Source: DYGX01 sp035325905 | GTDB taxonomy: Bacteria; Chloroflexota; Anaerolineae; Aggregatilineales; Aggregatilineaceae | Length of the DNA: 6,332 bases | Direction of reading: 5' to 3' | NCBI GenBank assembly: GCA_035325905.1 | Contig: DAOKYY010000145.1 | Coordinates: 1-6,332, forward strand | Part shown: positions 1 through 5,040 of the stretch, in pieces | Layout of the letters: the number at the start of each line of letters is the position of its first letter | How positions within the stretch are numbered: the first letter of the stretch is position 1 | Position numbers and translations under genes: made by a program | Notes under the pieces: model-generated | Seen by the model: only the letters and a program-made list of their open reading frames with translations | What the model was told of the DNA's origin: nothing | The model's database searches: none

Positions 1-122
1 CGGAGAGGGGACTTCAAACCCGTTCCGCCGCTGCTTTTCTCCCCTCTCCATGTTGGAGAGGGGCCGGGGGTGAGGTTAAACACACGAAGCGCGTGTGCCA
101 GTTCCTTTCGAGAAGTCACTTA
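1..122. repeat. Intergenic repeat element, copy 1 (left part outside window)
   Basis: This is the right part of the same element seen at 587-737 and 2486-2686. Positions 1-10 are the closing arm of a first hairpin. A second perfect hairpin has arms CCCCTCTCC (41-49) and GGAGAGGGG (55-63) around a 5-nt loop, followed by GGGGTGAGG. The right end (about 93-122) matches the reverse complement of the left end of copy 3 (2486-2517), so the element has imperfect terminal inverted repeats beginning TAAGTGAC. The last three bases read as TAA on the minus strand and form the stop codon of the adjacent gene. I see no coding capacity, so this looks like a MITE- or REP-like non-autonomous element. The long proline/arginine-rich plus-strand reading frame running through it is a compositional shadow. 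Confidence 0.8.
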
Positions 123-563
123 GCCGCTCACCGCGACCCTCAACACCCACTCGTGCGCGAACGTCGCCGCGTGATAGTCGATCCCGCCATACGGCGCGAC
201 CCCGACCGCCACCCGCACCCGCGCCGGTTGGATCAGCGCCCCGCCCAGCGTCGGATCGGCAGCCAGCGCGCTCATATAGGCGTCGATCGCCGCCGCCAGC
301 GCCGGGAGCATCCCCCGTGACCCGTCGCCTGCCGCCACCGGCGCGAGCAGCAGCACCTGCGCGACGCGCGCTTCCAGCCGCCCGAACCCCGCCGCCAGCG
401 CGCTCGGCTCCAGCCCCGGCCACCCGCCGCCCCACTCCGGCGCGATCACCAGCGCCGGAAGCTGCGCGCCGCCCAGCGCGTCCGGCGTCTCGTCCGGCGC
501 GTAGCTCGTCACCCCCTCGACCACCAGCGCGCCCAGCCGCTCCAACGCCACCGCCAGCCCCAT
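120..563 (-). CDS. Putative phage tail terminator / neck protein
   Basis: This 147-residue protein has no signal peptide or transmembrane segment. The ATG at 563 is preceded by a strong AAAGGAG ribosome-binding site 7 nt upstream. The C-terminal half has the look of small phage tail-terminator/tail-completion proteins: a helix 'LPALAAAIDAYMSALAADPTLGG' region (about 86-108; note DPTLGG), then beta strands RVRVAVGV, a YGGIDYHAA turn and WVLRVAV at the end. It is the third gene in the head-to-tail order protease-capsid, connector, terminator, all on one strand, which supports the assignment more than the sequence alone does. A head-tail stopper gene that usually lies between connector and terminator is not seen. 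The stop codon TAA falls inside the end of the repeat at 1-122, so the C-terminus may have been set by the element's arrival. It could instead be another neck protein. Confidence 0.55.
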   Translation of the reverse strand: MGLAVALERLGALVVEGVTSYAPDETPDALGGAQLPALVIAPEWGGGWPGLEPSALAAGFGRLEARVAQVLLLAPVAAGDGSRGMLPALAAAIDAYMSALAADPTLGGALIQPARVRVAVGVAPYGGIDYHAATFAHEWVLRVAVSG

Positions 564-586
564 CGCCTGCTCCTTTCATCAGCGAT

Positions 587-737
587 TATGTAACCTGTCG
601 AAAGTCATTGGCCCATGCGATGCGCGCGTTGAGCCTCACCCCTCAATCCCCTCTCCGGCGCGGAGAGGGGACTTTAACACCCGTTCCGCCGCTGCTTTTC
701 TTCCCTCTCCACGTTGGAGAGCGGCCGGGGGTGAGGT
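587..737. repeat. Intergenic repeat element, copy 2 (right end lost)
   Basis: The left end, TATGTAACCTGTCGAAA (587-603), matches the terminal inverted repeat of copy 3 at roughly 25 of 33 positions over the first 33 bases. The core follows. The outer arms CCTCACCCC (634-642) and GGGGTGAGG (728-736) pair with each other. Inside, a first hairpin pairs CCCCTCTCC (648-656) with GGAGAGGGG (662-670). A second imperfect one (703-722) has single-base changes from the other copies. No recognisable right inverted repeat is present between 738 and the connector stop codon at 759, so that end looks eroded or deleted. The whole 564-758 gap between the two minus-strand genes is essentially this element. 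As RNA from the minus strand it would fold strongly just after the connector stop, so it could act as a terminator-like or mRNA-stabilising structure (inference). Confidence 0.8.
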
Positions 738-758
738 CAGCCTTGCCGGCCGCGCTCC

Positions 759-1571
759 TCACGCCACCCGCAGTCGCACATACGGCGCCAGCACCAGCGC
801 CACGTCATCCGGCAGCGCGGGTGGCACCGTCACCTGCCCGCGCAGCCCGCCCGCCGTCTGGACCCAGCCCGCGTCTTTCTGGCGGTAGAGCCACGCCGCC
901 ACTCGCAGGCAAACCTGCGCCACGTCCGGCGGCGGCGCGTAGATCGCCAGCGCCGCGCCCGCCGCGTGCGCCTGGGCGGACGTGCCATGCGCGCCGCGCT
1001 CTACGCTCAGCGTTCCCGCCGCCGGGTCGACCGCCGTCACGCTCAGGTATTCATCCCCGACGCGCGCCAGGTGCCCCGCCTCGAACGCCGCCGCCGATCC
1101 GCTCAGGTGGAGCGTAGTCGCGCCCGTGTCGAGCGGATCGGCCAGCGCCGCGCCCGGCTCGCGCCACGCGTCCGGCCAGTCGGGGTGATAGCCCCATGTC
1201 CCATCGACCGCCAGCGCGTCGAGCGGATCGTCGTCATAGACAAACGCCGCCCGCCCGCGCTTGAGCGCCAGCCCGGCGTAGACCGGCCCGCCCGGCGGCT
1301 GCAAATGCGTGTCCGCCAGGTCGATTGCCGCGCCATCGCCGTTGGTCAGCGCGTGGAGCGCCAGCAGGTCGTCGCGCAGCAGCAGCGTGAACGGCTGGCG
1401 GCAGTCGTAGCGCCGCACGCCGCGCGCCGGGTAGAACCGCCGCCCCGTGTGCCGCTCGATCAGCCGCGCTGCCGCGTCGAGCAGCCCGCTCAGCAGCGCG
1501 TCATCCGCCGTTTGCGTGTCGCGCAGGCCCAGATAGCGCCGCAGCTGGACAAGAGTCGCGTAAGCAAACAT
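759..1571 (-). CDS. Phage head-tail connector (gp6-like) with beta-domain insertion
   Basis: This 270-residue protein probably forms the ring joining the portal to the neck. Its N-terminus (FAYATLVQLRRYLGL, then helices to about residue 45 ending ERHTGRRFYP) is the hallmark start of gp6-like/DNA-packaging connector proteins. The C-terminus returns to that fold, with a helix at 214-231 (DVAQVCLRVAAWLYRQKDAG) and a closing PDDVALVLAPYVRLR (254-268), as in the family. Between them lies extra material, including a beta-rich segment at about 147-210 with GDEYLSVTAV, LSVERGAHGT and AHAAGA motifs. That module is common in phage structural proteins and explains why this protein is longer than the usual 100-190 residues. 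The ATG at 1571 has an AGGAG box 8 nt upstream. It lies downstream of the capsid gene on the same strand but is separated from it by an opposing FHA gene and a repeat. No convincing promoter of its own was found in 1572-1695. Confidence 0.8.
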   Translation of the reverse strand: MFAYATLVQLRRYLGLRDTQTADDALLSGLLDAAARLIERHTGRRFYPARGVRRYDCRQPFTLLLRDDLLALHALTNGDGAAIDLADTHLQPPGGPVYAGLALKRGRAAFVYDDDPLDALAVDGTWGYHPDWPDAWREPGAALADPLDTGATTLHLSGSAAAFEAGHLARVGDEYLSVTAVDPAAGTLSVERGAHGTSAQAHAAGAALAIYAPPPDVAQVCLRVAAWLYRQKDAGWVQTAGGLRGQVTVPPALPDDVALVLAPYVRLRVA

Positions 1572-1695
1572 GTCATCTCCTGGGTCGATTCAGACCGCGT
1601 TCCTGCTATCGTCGTGTAATATTCATACCGAATTCACGGTTTAGGGATGTAGAAGGACCGCGTATCCGGTATGCTAGAAGAGAAGGTCGCGCTCG

Positions 1696-2262
1696 ATGCC
1701 ACCGCGAATGACGCAGCTCACGATGACGGAAGAACGATACCCTCTGCTCGGCGCGCTGGACGCTCACTGCCCAAGCTGCGGGCGCCCGGTGCTGGCCGCG
1801 TCCGAACATTGCCCGGCCTGCCATCGCCCGCTGCGCCTGCCGAGCGCCGTGACCTCGCTCCTGACGCGCCCGCCGCGCCAACAGCCGGTGGAGCGCCACG
1901 GGCCGACCGGCCTGCTGCCGGGTTTCCGCGTGGTCTTGCAGGTGCTGCCTTCCGGCGCCTGCCTGACGCTCCCCGGCCAGGATTGGGTCGCCCTGGGGCG
2001 CGGCCCCGCCCAGGCGGACGAGACGCTGGTCGATCTCGGCGCGCACAGCGCCTACCAGCGCGGCGTCTCGCGCCGCCACTGCGCCCTGCTGCGCCGCGAC
2101 GGCCGCCTCCATGTCGTCGATCTCGGCAGCTCCAATGGCACCTCGCTCAACGGCGAGCGGCTGGAGCCGCACCGCCCCTATTCGCTGGCGGATGGCGACA
2201 AGCTGATCCTCGGCTCGATGCATTTTAGCGTCTCCTTCTTCCCCCCCGAACGGCTGGCCTAA
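1696..2262 (+). CDS. Zinc-ribbon + FHA domain protein
   Basis: This 188-residue cytoplasmic protein probably binds phosphothreonine peptides. Residues 25-42 form a compact zinc ribbon, C25-x2-C28-x10-C39-x2-C42 (CPSC...CPAC). A linker of about 30 residues follows. The FHA domain spans about 78-182 with all the family signatures: G101-R102, the phosphopeptide-binding GVSRRH (123-128), SSNGT (145-149) and the following NG (152-153). No kinase, ATPase or membrane segment is attached, so it is probably an adaptor read by a Ser/Thr kinase system encoded elsewhere. The start at 1696 is chosen because AAGAGAAGG lies 9 nt upstream; the in-frame ATGs at 1708 and 1723 lack a ribosome-binding site. It is transcribed against the phage-like genes on either side, so it is either a cellular gene in a broken-up prophage or a moron-like passenger. 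The promoter is uncertain: TATGCT at 1671-1676 could be a -10 box, but I find no matching -35. Confidence 0.88.
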   Translation: MPPRMTQLTMTEERYPLLGALDAHCPSCGRPVLAASEHCPACHRPLRLPSAVTSLLTRPPRQQPVERHGPTGLLPGFRVVLQVLPSGACLTLPGQDWVALGRGPAQADETLVDLGAHSAYQRGVSRRHCALLRRDGRLHVVDLGSSNGTSLNGERLEPHRPYSLADGDKLILGSMHFSVSFFPPERLA

Positions 2263-2485
2263 TACCGCCCGCCTTGCCCGCCCCGCAGACTTGACTTATT
2301 CGCGCTCCAGGCCGCGAAAGAATGGCGACCATCGCCGTCTCTGTCTGCCCCTCTCTCGCGTGTTGTATAGACCGGGGACCGAGGGGGTGAGGTGAACGCC
2401 GCCCTCACCCCCTTCACCCCGGCCCCTGTTCCCAGGGGAGATTCGTCTTGGCTCTTGCTCTTAGCTCTTGCTCTTCGCTAACTGC
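2263..2485. other. Non-coding stretch with repeat fragments
   Basis: I see no gene in this stretch, which follows the FHA stop codon. About 2380-2436 carries a second relic of the CCTCACCCC-type sequence (GGGGGTGAGGT, then CCCTCACCCCC, then a short hairpin CCCCTG/CAGGGG at 2423-2438), arranged differently from the three main copies. Next comes a perfect 12-bp direct repeat, GCTCTTGCTCTT, at 2451-2462 and 2464-2475 with a 13-bp period. The stretch ends in CGCTAACTGC, a degenerate form of the CTAACCG heptamer found at the far end of copy 3. The short TTCGCG/CGCGAA pairing near 2297-2317 has no following T-run, so no convincing terminator for the FHA gene is present. Confidence 0.55.
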
Positions 2486-2686
2486 TAAGTGACCTTTCGA
2501 AATGTTCTGGCACATGCGGCGATTCGCAAGATTTACCTCACCCCTCAATCCCCTCTCCGGCGCGGAGAGGGGACTTCAAGCCGCGCGCCGCTGCCGCTTT
2601 TCTCCCCTCTCCAACATGGAGAGGGGCCGGGGGTGAGGTAAACCGGCGCCGGGCTGCTATGCCAGAGACTCTCGATAGTTCACATA
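2486..2686. repeat. Intergenic repeat element, copy 3 (complete, about 201 bp)
   Basis: This is the best-preserved copy. Its left end TAAGTGACCTTTCGA (2486-2500) and right end (reverse complement TATGTGAACTATCGA, 2672-2686) are imperfect inverted repeats, with similarity continuing about 30 bp inward to a TCTGGCA motif. Inside is a 13-bp perfect outer stem, TTTACCTCACCCC (2532-2544) with GGGGTGAGGTAAA (2630-2642). Two inner hairpins, each pairing CCCCTCTCC with GGAGAGGGG, lie at 2550-2572 and 2604-2626 with 5-nt loops. The second loop (AACAT) is the reverse complement of the loop in copy 1 (ATGTT), as if that hairpin had flipped. There is no ORF inside. It begins about 20 bp after the capsid stop codon, so the minus-strand transcript would carry a large cruciform-like fold there. 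The right flank is a tandem heptamer (AACCGCTAACCGCTG, 2686-2700). Confidence 0.85.
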
Positions 2687-2707
2687 ACCGCTAACCGCTG
2701 CCCTGCG

Positions 2708-3979
2708 CTACACCGCGATGTTGATCAGCGCGCTCGACACGTCGTCGTCGATCCGCCCGAAGGCCAGCCGCACCGTCGCTACCATCTGGTAGCTGTCGTA
2801 GTACGGCAGATAGTCCATCGTCGCCGTGACACGCCGCCGGTAGCCGACGACCCAGCCCGGCCGGTAGACGCACACCGCCTGCCCGCGCGTGTTGCCGGTC
2901 ACGTTCGCCTTGCCGTCGGCCTGCGTCATCGGCATCTCCGCGCTGACGAAGACCGGCACGCCGTCGATCTTGGCGATCTCGCCGGTGATGATCGTGGCGA
3001 ACGGGCCGAACTTGTCGACCGTGATCACTTCGTCCAGCCCCAGCAGCTTGCCATACGTGCTGCCATCCACGATCCAGGCGCAATCCGCCGGGCGCAGCGC
3101 GTAGCGGTTCGCCATCAAGAAGCGCGCCGAGCGCAACAGATCGATGGAGGGCGGCTGCCCCTGCGCGTCGAGCCGGTTGGTGAGGTTGCTCACCAGCGGC
3201 AGCTTGCGCAGCCCGTCGAACGCCAGGTACTTCTCGGTCGGCGCGGGCGGCGCGTCGTCGCTGTTGATGTTGCCGGTCGCGCCCGTCTCGGTGTCCCCGT
3301 TGAGCAGCACGTTGTCCAGCGCGTCGGCCATTACCCGCAGCGCCTGCTCGCGATAGAGCGGCATCAGCGGCACGACCGCGTCCTCGACCATCTCCGCCGA
3401 GAACCCGACCCGCAGCGCCAGCTTGCGCGCCGTCAGCGTGACCTTGCCGCTGCCGATCCGCCCTTCCGGGATCGGGTTGCCCGCGCCGAGCGTCAGGTCG
3501 TCCTCGTCCGTCGTCTCCGGCACGTAGTACACCGCCGGGCCGGAGCCGGGGATCGGCACCTCGAACGGGTTGGACGGCATCTCGATCACGTTGAACAGCG
3601 GCAGAATCAGGTTCTCGGTCTGCGCCTTGCGCCACAGCTCCGACGACCACACGTCCGGGACCCACTCCTGCCCGAACCCTTCGTTGCCGGTGTGCATCAG
3701 CTCGTCGGCCTTGACCGGCAGCCCGCGCAGCGCCGCCGCGTCAAGCTGCTTCTGATCCACGGCGCGATACGCTTTCTGCGCCAGCTCGCGCATGAACGCC
3801 GCCGGCGGCGTCCACTGGCCGGAGCGGCTCAGCCAGGTGTGCATGAACGCCATGTCCACCGCGTCGAGGTGGGCGTACTTGCTCCGCACCTCGATCGCCG
3901 GGCCGCTGGGGCGCGGCGCGCTCTCCGCCGCCGGCAGCCGCTTGATCCCATCCCCGCCATACGCCTGCTCGTCGATCAT
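2708..3979 (-). CDS. Major capsid protein from internal start (alternative product)
   Basis: Codon 205 of the long ORF is an ATG at 3979 preceded by AGGAGAGG (3985-3992 on the plus strand) 5 nt away, a better ribosome-binding site than that of the long ORF's own start. Initiation here gives a 423-residue protein beginning MIDEQAYGG. That is about the size of standalone HK97-type capsid proteins with their N-terminal scaffold segment. I infer that this is the main source of capsid subunits, needed in hundreds of copies. The long form would then be either a rarer protease-capsid fusion or simply the protease gene whose stop codon has been lost. The low-complexity linker just before it (185-204) reads like former intergenic DNA. 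Confidence 0.7.
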   Translation of the reverse strand: MIDEQAYGGDGIKRLPAAESAPRPSGPAIEVRSKYAHLDAVDMAFMHTWLSRSGQWTPPAAFMRELAQKAYRAVDQKQLDAAALRGLPVKADELMHTGNEGFGQEWVPDVWSSELWRKAQTENLILPLFNVIEMPSNPFEVPIPGSGPAVYYVPETTDEDDLTLGAGNPIPEGRIGSGKVTLTARKLALRVGFSAEMVEDAVVPLMPLYREQALRVMADALDNVLLNGDTETGATGNINSDDAPPAPTEKYLAFDGLRKLPLVSNLTNRLDAQGQPPSIDLLRSARFLMANRYALRPADCAWIVDGSTYGKLLGLDEVITVDKFGPFATIITGEIAKIDGVPVFVSAEMPMTQADGKANVTGNTRGQAVCVYRPGWVVGYRRRVTATMDYLPYYDSYQMVATVRLAFGRIDDDVSSALINIAV

Positions 3980-4591
3980 GCTGCCCTCTCCTGTCCGTCC
4001 TGCTCCCCGTGTCGATCCTCGTTGTGTTGTAACGCGCTGCTTCTCGGTCTGCGGCGCCCCGCCGCCCGCGCCCGGCAGAATCCGGTCGGTCGGCAATCCC
4101 AGCGCCTCGAACGCCGCCTTGACCGTCACCGCGTCCGTCAGGCGCGGCTCGGCGGGCGTCGGCGTCAGGCTGCCTTCCACAATCGGCCAGCGGCGGATGT
4201 GCCCATCCGGCTCGACCGCGACCAGGTGCGGCAGGCTGCCGCTGCTCCAGCCGAGCGCCGCGCGCCCGACCAGCTCCAGCACCGCCCGCGCCCAGTGGTT
4301 GCGCAGATCCAGCTGCGCCTCGACCCACACGCCGGTCGCGTCGGGCCGCAGCGCCTCGATCTGCCCGATCATCTTCGGCCCCAGCGCGCCATCCAGCCCG
4401 TGCTGGTAGAGCACCGGGCGGCGCGGGTACCAGTCCAGCCCCAGCTCGGTGTCGGGCGTAAAGTATTCGCCTTGCAGGTCGCGCCGGTCCGCGTCGCCCC
4501 ACACGACGAGATAGCCGCCGACCCGTCCCCGCCCGTCGAGCGCCTTGACCGCCGTGCTCGCCGGGGCGCGCCTGACCTGTTCTGCCATCAT
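2708..4591 (-). CDS. HK97-type prohead protease fused in frame to major capsid protein
   Basis: This is a 627-codon ORF with two known phage modules. Residues 1 to about 160 are an HK97-family (S78/U35) prohead protease: the GYLVVWG strand, FTPDTEL, candidate catalytic His64 in YQHG, candidate Ser116 in GWSSGS, and the closing EGSLTPTPAEP (from E139) typical of the family. Residues 161-204 are a low-complexity Gly/Arg/Thr linker. Residues 205-627 are an HK97-fold major capsid protein with a helical N-terminal scaffold-like part (about 230-295), then GNPIPEGRIGSGKVTLTARK, a spine helix and a beta-rich C-terminus (CVYRPGWVVGYRRRVTATMDY). The protease normally trims the scaffold after shell assembly. 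The start ATGATG at 4591/4588 has AAGGGTGGG just upstream and lies about 36 nt from a promoter. Separate genes are the norm for these functions; here no stop codon separates them, although an internal start exists at 3979. No portal or terminase lies upstream. Confidence 0.88.
   Translation of the reverse strand: MMAEQVRRAPASTAVKALDGRGRVGGYLVVWGDADRRDLQGEYFTPDTELGLDWYPRRPVLYQHGLDGALGPKMIGQIEALRPDATGVWVEAQLDLRNHWARAVLELVGRAALGWSSGSLPHLVAVEPDGHIRRWPIVEGSLTPTPAEPRLTDAVTVKAAFEALGLPTDRILPGAGGGAPQTEKQRVTTQRGSTRGAGRTGEGSMIDEQAYGGDGIKRLPAAESAPRPSGPAIEVRSKYAHLDAVDMAFMHTWLSRSGQWTPPAAFMRELAQKAYRAVDQKQLDAAALRGLPVKADELMHTGNEGFGQEWVPDVWSSELWRKAQTENLILPLFNVIEMPSNPFEVPIPGSGPAVYYVPETTDEDDLTLGAGNPIPEGRIGSGKVTLTARKLALRVGFSAEMVEDAVVPLMPLYREQALRVMADALDNVLLNGDTETGATGNINSDDAPPAPTEKYLAFDGLRKLPLVSNLTNRLDAQGQPPSIDLLRSARFLMANRYALRPADCAWIVDGSTYGKLLGLDEVITVDKFGPFATIITGEIAKIDGVPVFVSAEMPMTQADGKANVTGNTRGQAVCVYRPGWVVGYRRRVTATMDYLPYYDSYQMVATVRLAFGRIDDDVSSALINIAV
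3985..3992 (-). promoter_or_regulatory. Internal ribosome-binding site for capsid start
   Basis: AGGAGAGG on the minus strand lies 5 nt before the ATG at 3979, inside the protease-capsid ORF. It closely matches the anti-Shine-Dalgarno sequence and decides the probable start of the free capsid protein. Confidence 0.75.
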
Positions 4592-4626
4592 CCCACCCTT
4601 TCCATGCCGCGTTCCGACCGCGCAGA

Positions 4627-4661
4627 TACTCTCATTTTAGACCAAATGTTCTAGCTGTCCA
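4627..4661 (-). promoter_or_regulatory. Sigma-70-like promoter of protease-capsid gene
   Basis: On the minus strand, TGGACA (4661-4656; one mismatch to TTGACA) is followed after 16 nt by TAAAAT (4639-4634; one mismatch to TATAAT). This predicts a start near 4627 and a leader of about 36 nt before the ATG at 4591. It is the best promoter match I found in the window. It implies that the capsid gene starts a transcript of its own rather than being read through from packaging genes. A tandem 13-bp repeat array begins 16 bp upstream of the -35 box. Confidence 0.6.
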
Positions 4662-4677
4662 CGCCGCTAACGTATCA

Positions 4678-4742
4678 CTTTTAATAGCGTCTTTTAACGG
4701 TGACTTTTAACGGTGGCTTTTAAGGATGGCTGTTAATGGCTA
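4678..4742. repeat. Tandem 13-bp repeats (five units) upstream of capsid promoter
   Basis: The five consecutive units start at 4678, 4691, 4704, 4717 and 4730. They read CTTTTAATAGCGT, CTTTTAACGGTGA, CTTTTAACGGTGG, CTTTTAAGGATGG and a degenerate CTGTTAATGGCTA. The second and third differ by a single base. On the minus strand each unit ends in TTAAAAG. Placed directly upstream of the minus-strand -35 box, they could be an activator or repressor array or an AT-rich UP-like element. The regular spacing is directly visible; the role is inference. Confidence 0.75.
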
Positions 4743-4904
4743 GAAACCGGGGTGTGACTCCGGGGCAAAGAGCAGCGAAAGACAGTTATGCGACTCAGGG
4801 GCCGGGGGTTAAGGAGCGAGATTCGCCCCTGATTCTGGCTTGCCGCCAACCGCTAACCGCTGCTTTCCGCTCGATTGTGAAATTCATCACGATTTATCGG
4901 GACA
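4743..4904. other. Non-coding stretch with repeat-family traces
   Basis: I see no credible gene here. A short plus-strand frame starting at 4736 begins inside the tandem repeats, has no ribosome-binding site and runs through the promoter and palindrome of the next gene. About 4796-4815 (CAGGGGCCGGGGGTTAAGG) resembles the closing arm of the repeat core (GGGGCCGGGGGTGAGG). CAGGGGC at 4796-4802 can pair with GCCCCTG at 4825-4831. The 15-mer AACCGCTAACCGCTG at 4848-4862 is identical to 2686-2700 beside copy 3. This looks like a heavily worn fourth member of the family. Confidence 0.45.
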
Positions 4905-4935
4905 TTGTACACGTTCGCTCGCCCCGCGCGCGGCG

Positions 4936-4977
4936 TATACTCCGGCTGACATTAATCAGAACGTTTTCTGATTAATG
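4936..4977 (+). promoter_or_regulatory. -10 box plus perfect palindromic operator-like site
   Basis: TATACT at 4936-4941 is a good -10 box. The -35 region is weak: TTCGCT at 4914-4919 with a 16-nt spacer, or TTGTAC at 4905-4910, which is too far away. The predicted start, near 4948, coincides with a perfect inverted repeat: CATTAATCAGAA (4950-4961), a 4-nt spacer CGTT, then its exact reverse complement (4966-4977). A dyad of this size over +1, AT-rich in a GC-rich region and with a poor -35, fits a transcription-factor operator, for example of MarR/TetR/Rrf2-type redox or aromatic-responsive regulators (inference). It is not followed by a T-run, so it is not an intrinsic terminator. Confidence 0.6.
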
Positions 4978-5040
4978 CGCACGCTCCTGAACCGACTTTC
5001 AGGCGCATTTCGCCTGTTGCCAAACACATGAGGAGACATC

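Noticed and set aside
95..1117. Long plus-strand Pro/Arg/Ala-rich open frame (340 codons)
   Set aside because: It runs antisense across the terminator-like gene, repeat copy 2 and part of the connector. It is low-complexity with no domain and is a by-product of GC-rich codon use on the other strand.
1606..2223. Minus-strand open frame opposite the FHA gene
   Set aside because: The plus strand encodes a protein with exact zinc-ribbon and FHA motifs and a ribosome-binding site; the minus frame has no recognisable domain.
1..2686. Repeats as a CRISPR array
   Set aside because: The copies are few, long, far apart and separated by genes, with internal hairpins and terminal inverted repeats rather than short direct repeats with spacers.
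3980..4030. Frameshift separating protease and capsid frames
   Set aside because: The frame is continuous from 4591 to 2708; no slippage is needed, and the local feature is an internal start.
3692..4654. Plus-strand open frames opposite the protease-capsid gene
   Set aside because: They are Arg/Ala-rich shadow frames covering the protease and the minus-strand promoter, with no family resemblance.
4678..4742. 13-mer array as a replication origin unwinding element or plasmid iterons
   Set aside because: There are no DnaA boxes or replication gene nearby, and the units are not like known origin 13-mers. A regulatory array by the adjacent promoter is the simpler reading.
4736..4975. 79-codon plus-strand open frame
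   Set aside because: It starts within the 13-bp repeats, lacks a ribosome-binding site, and overlaps the promoter and palindrome of the AhpD-like gene.
4950..4977. Palindrome as an intrinsic terminator
   Set aside because: No T-run follows on either strand and no gene ends just before it; its position at the predicted start of transcription favours an operator.
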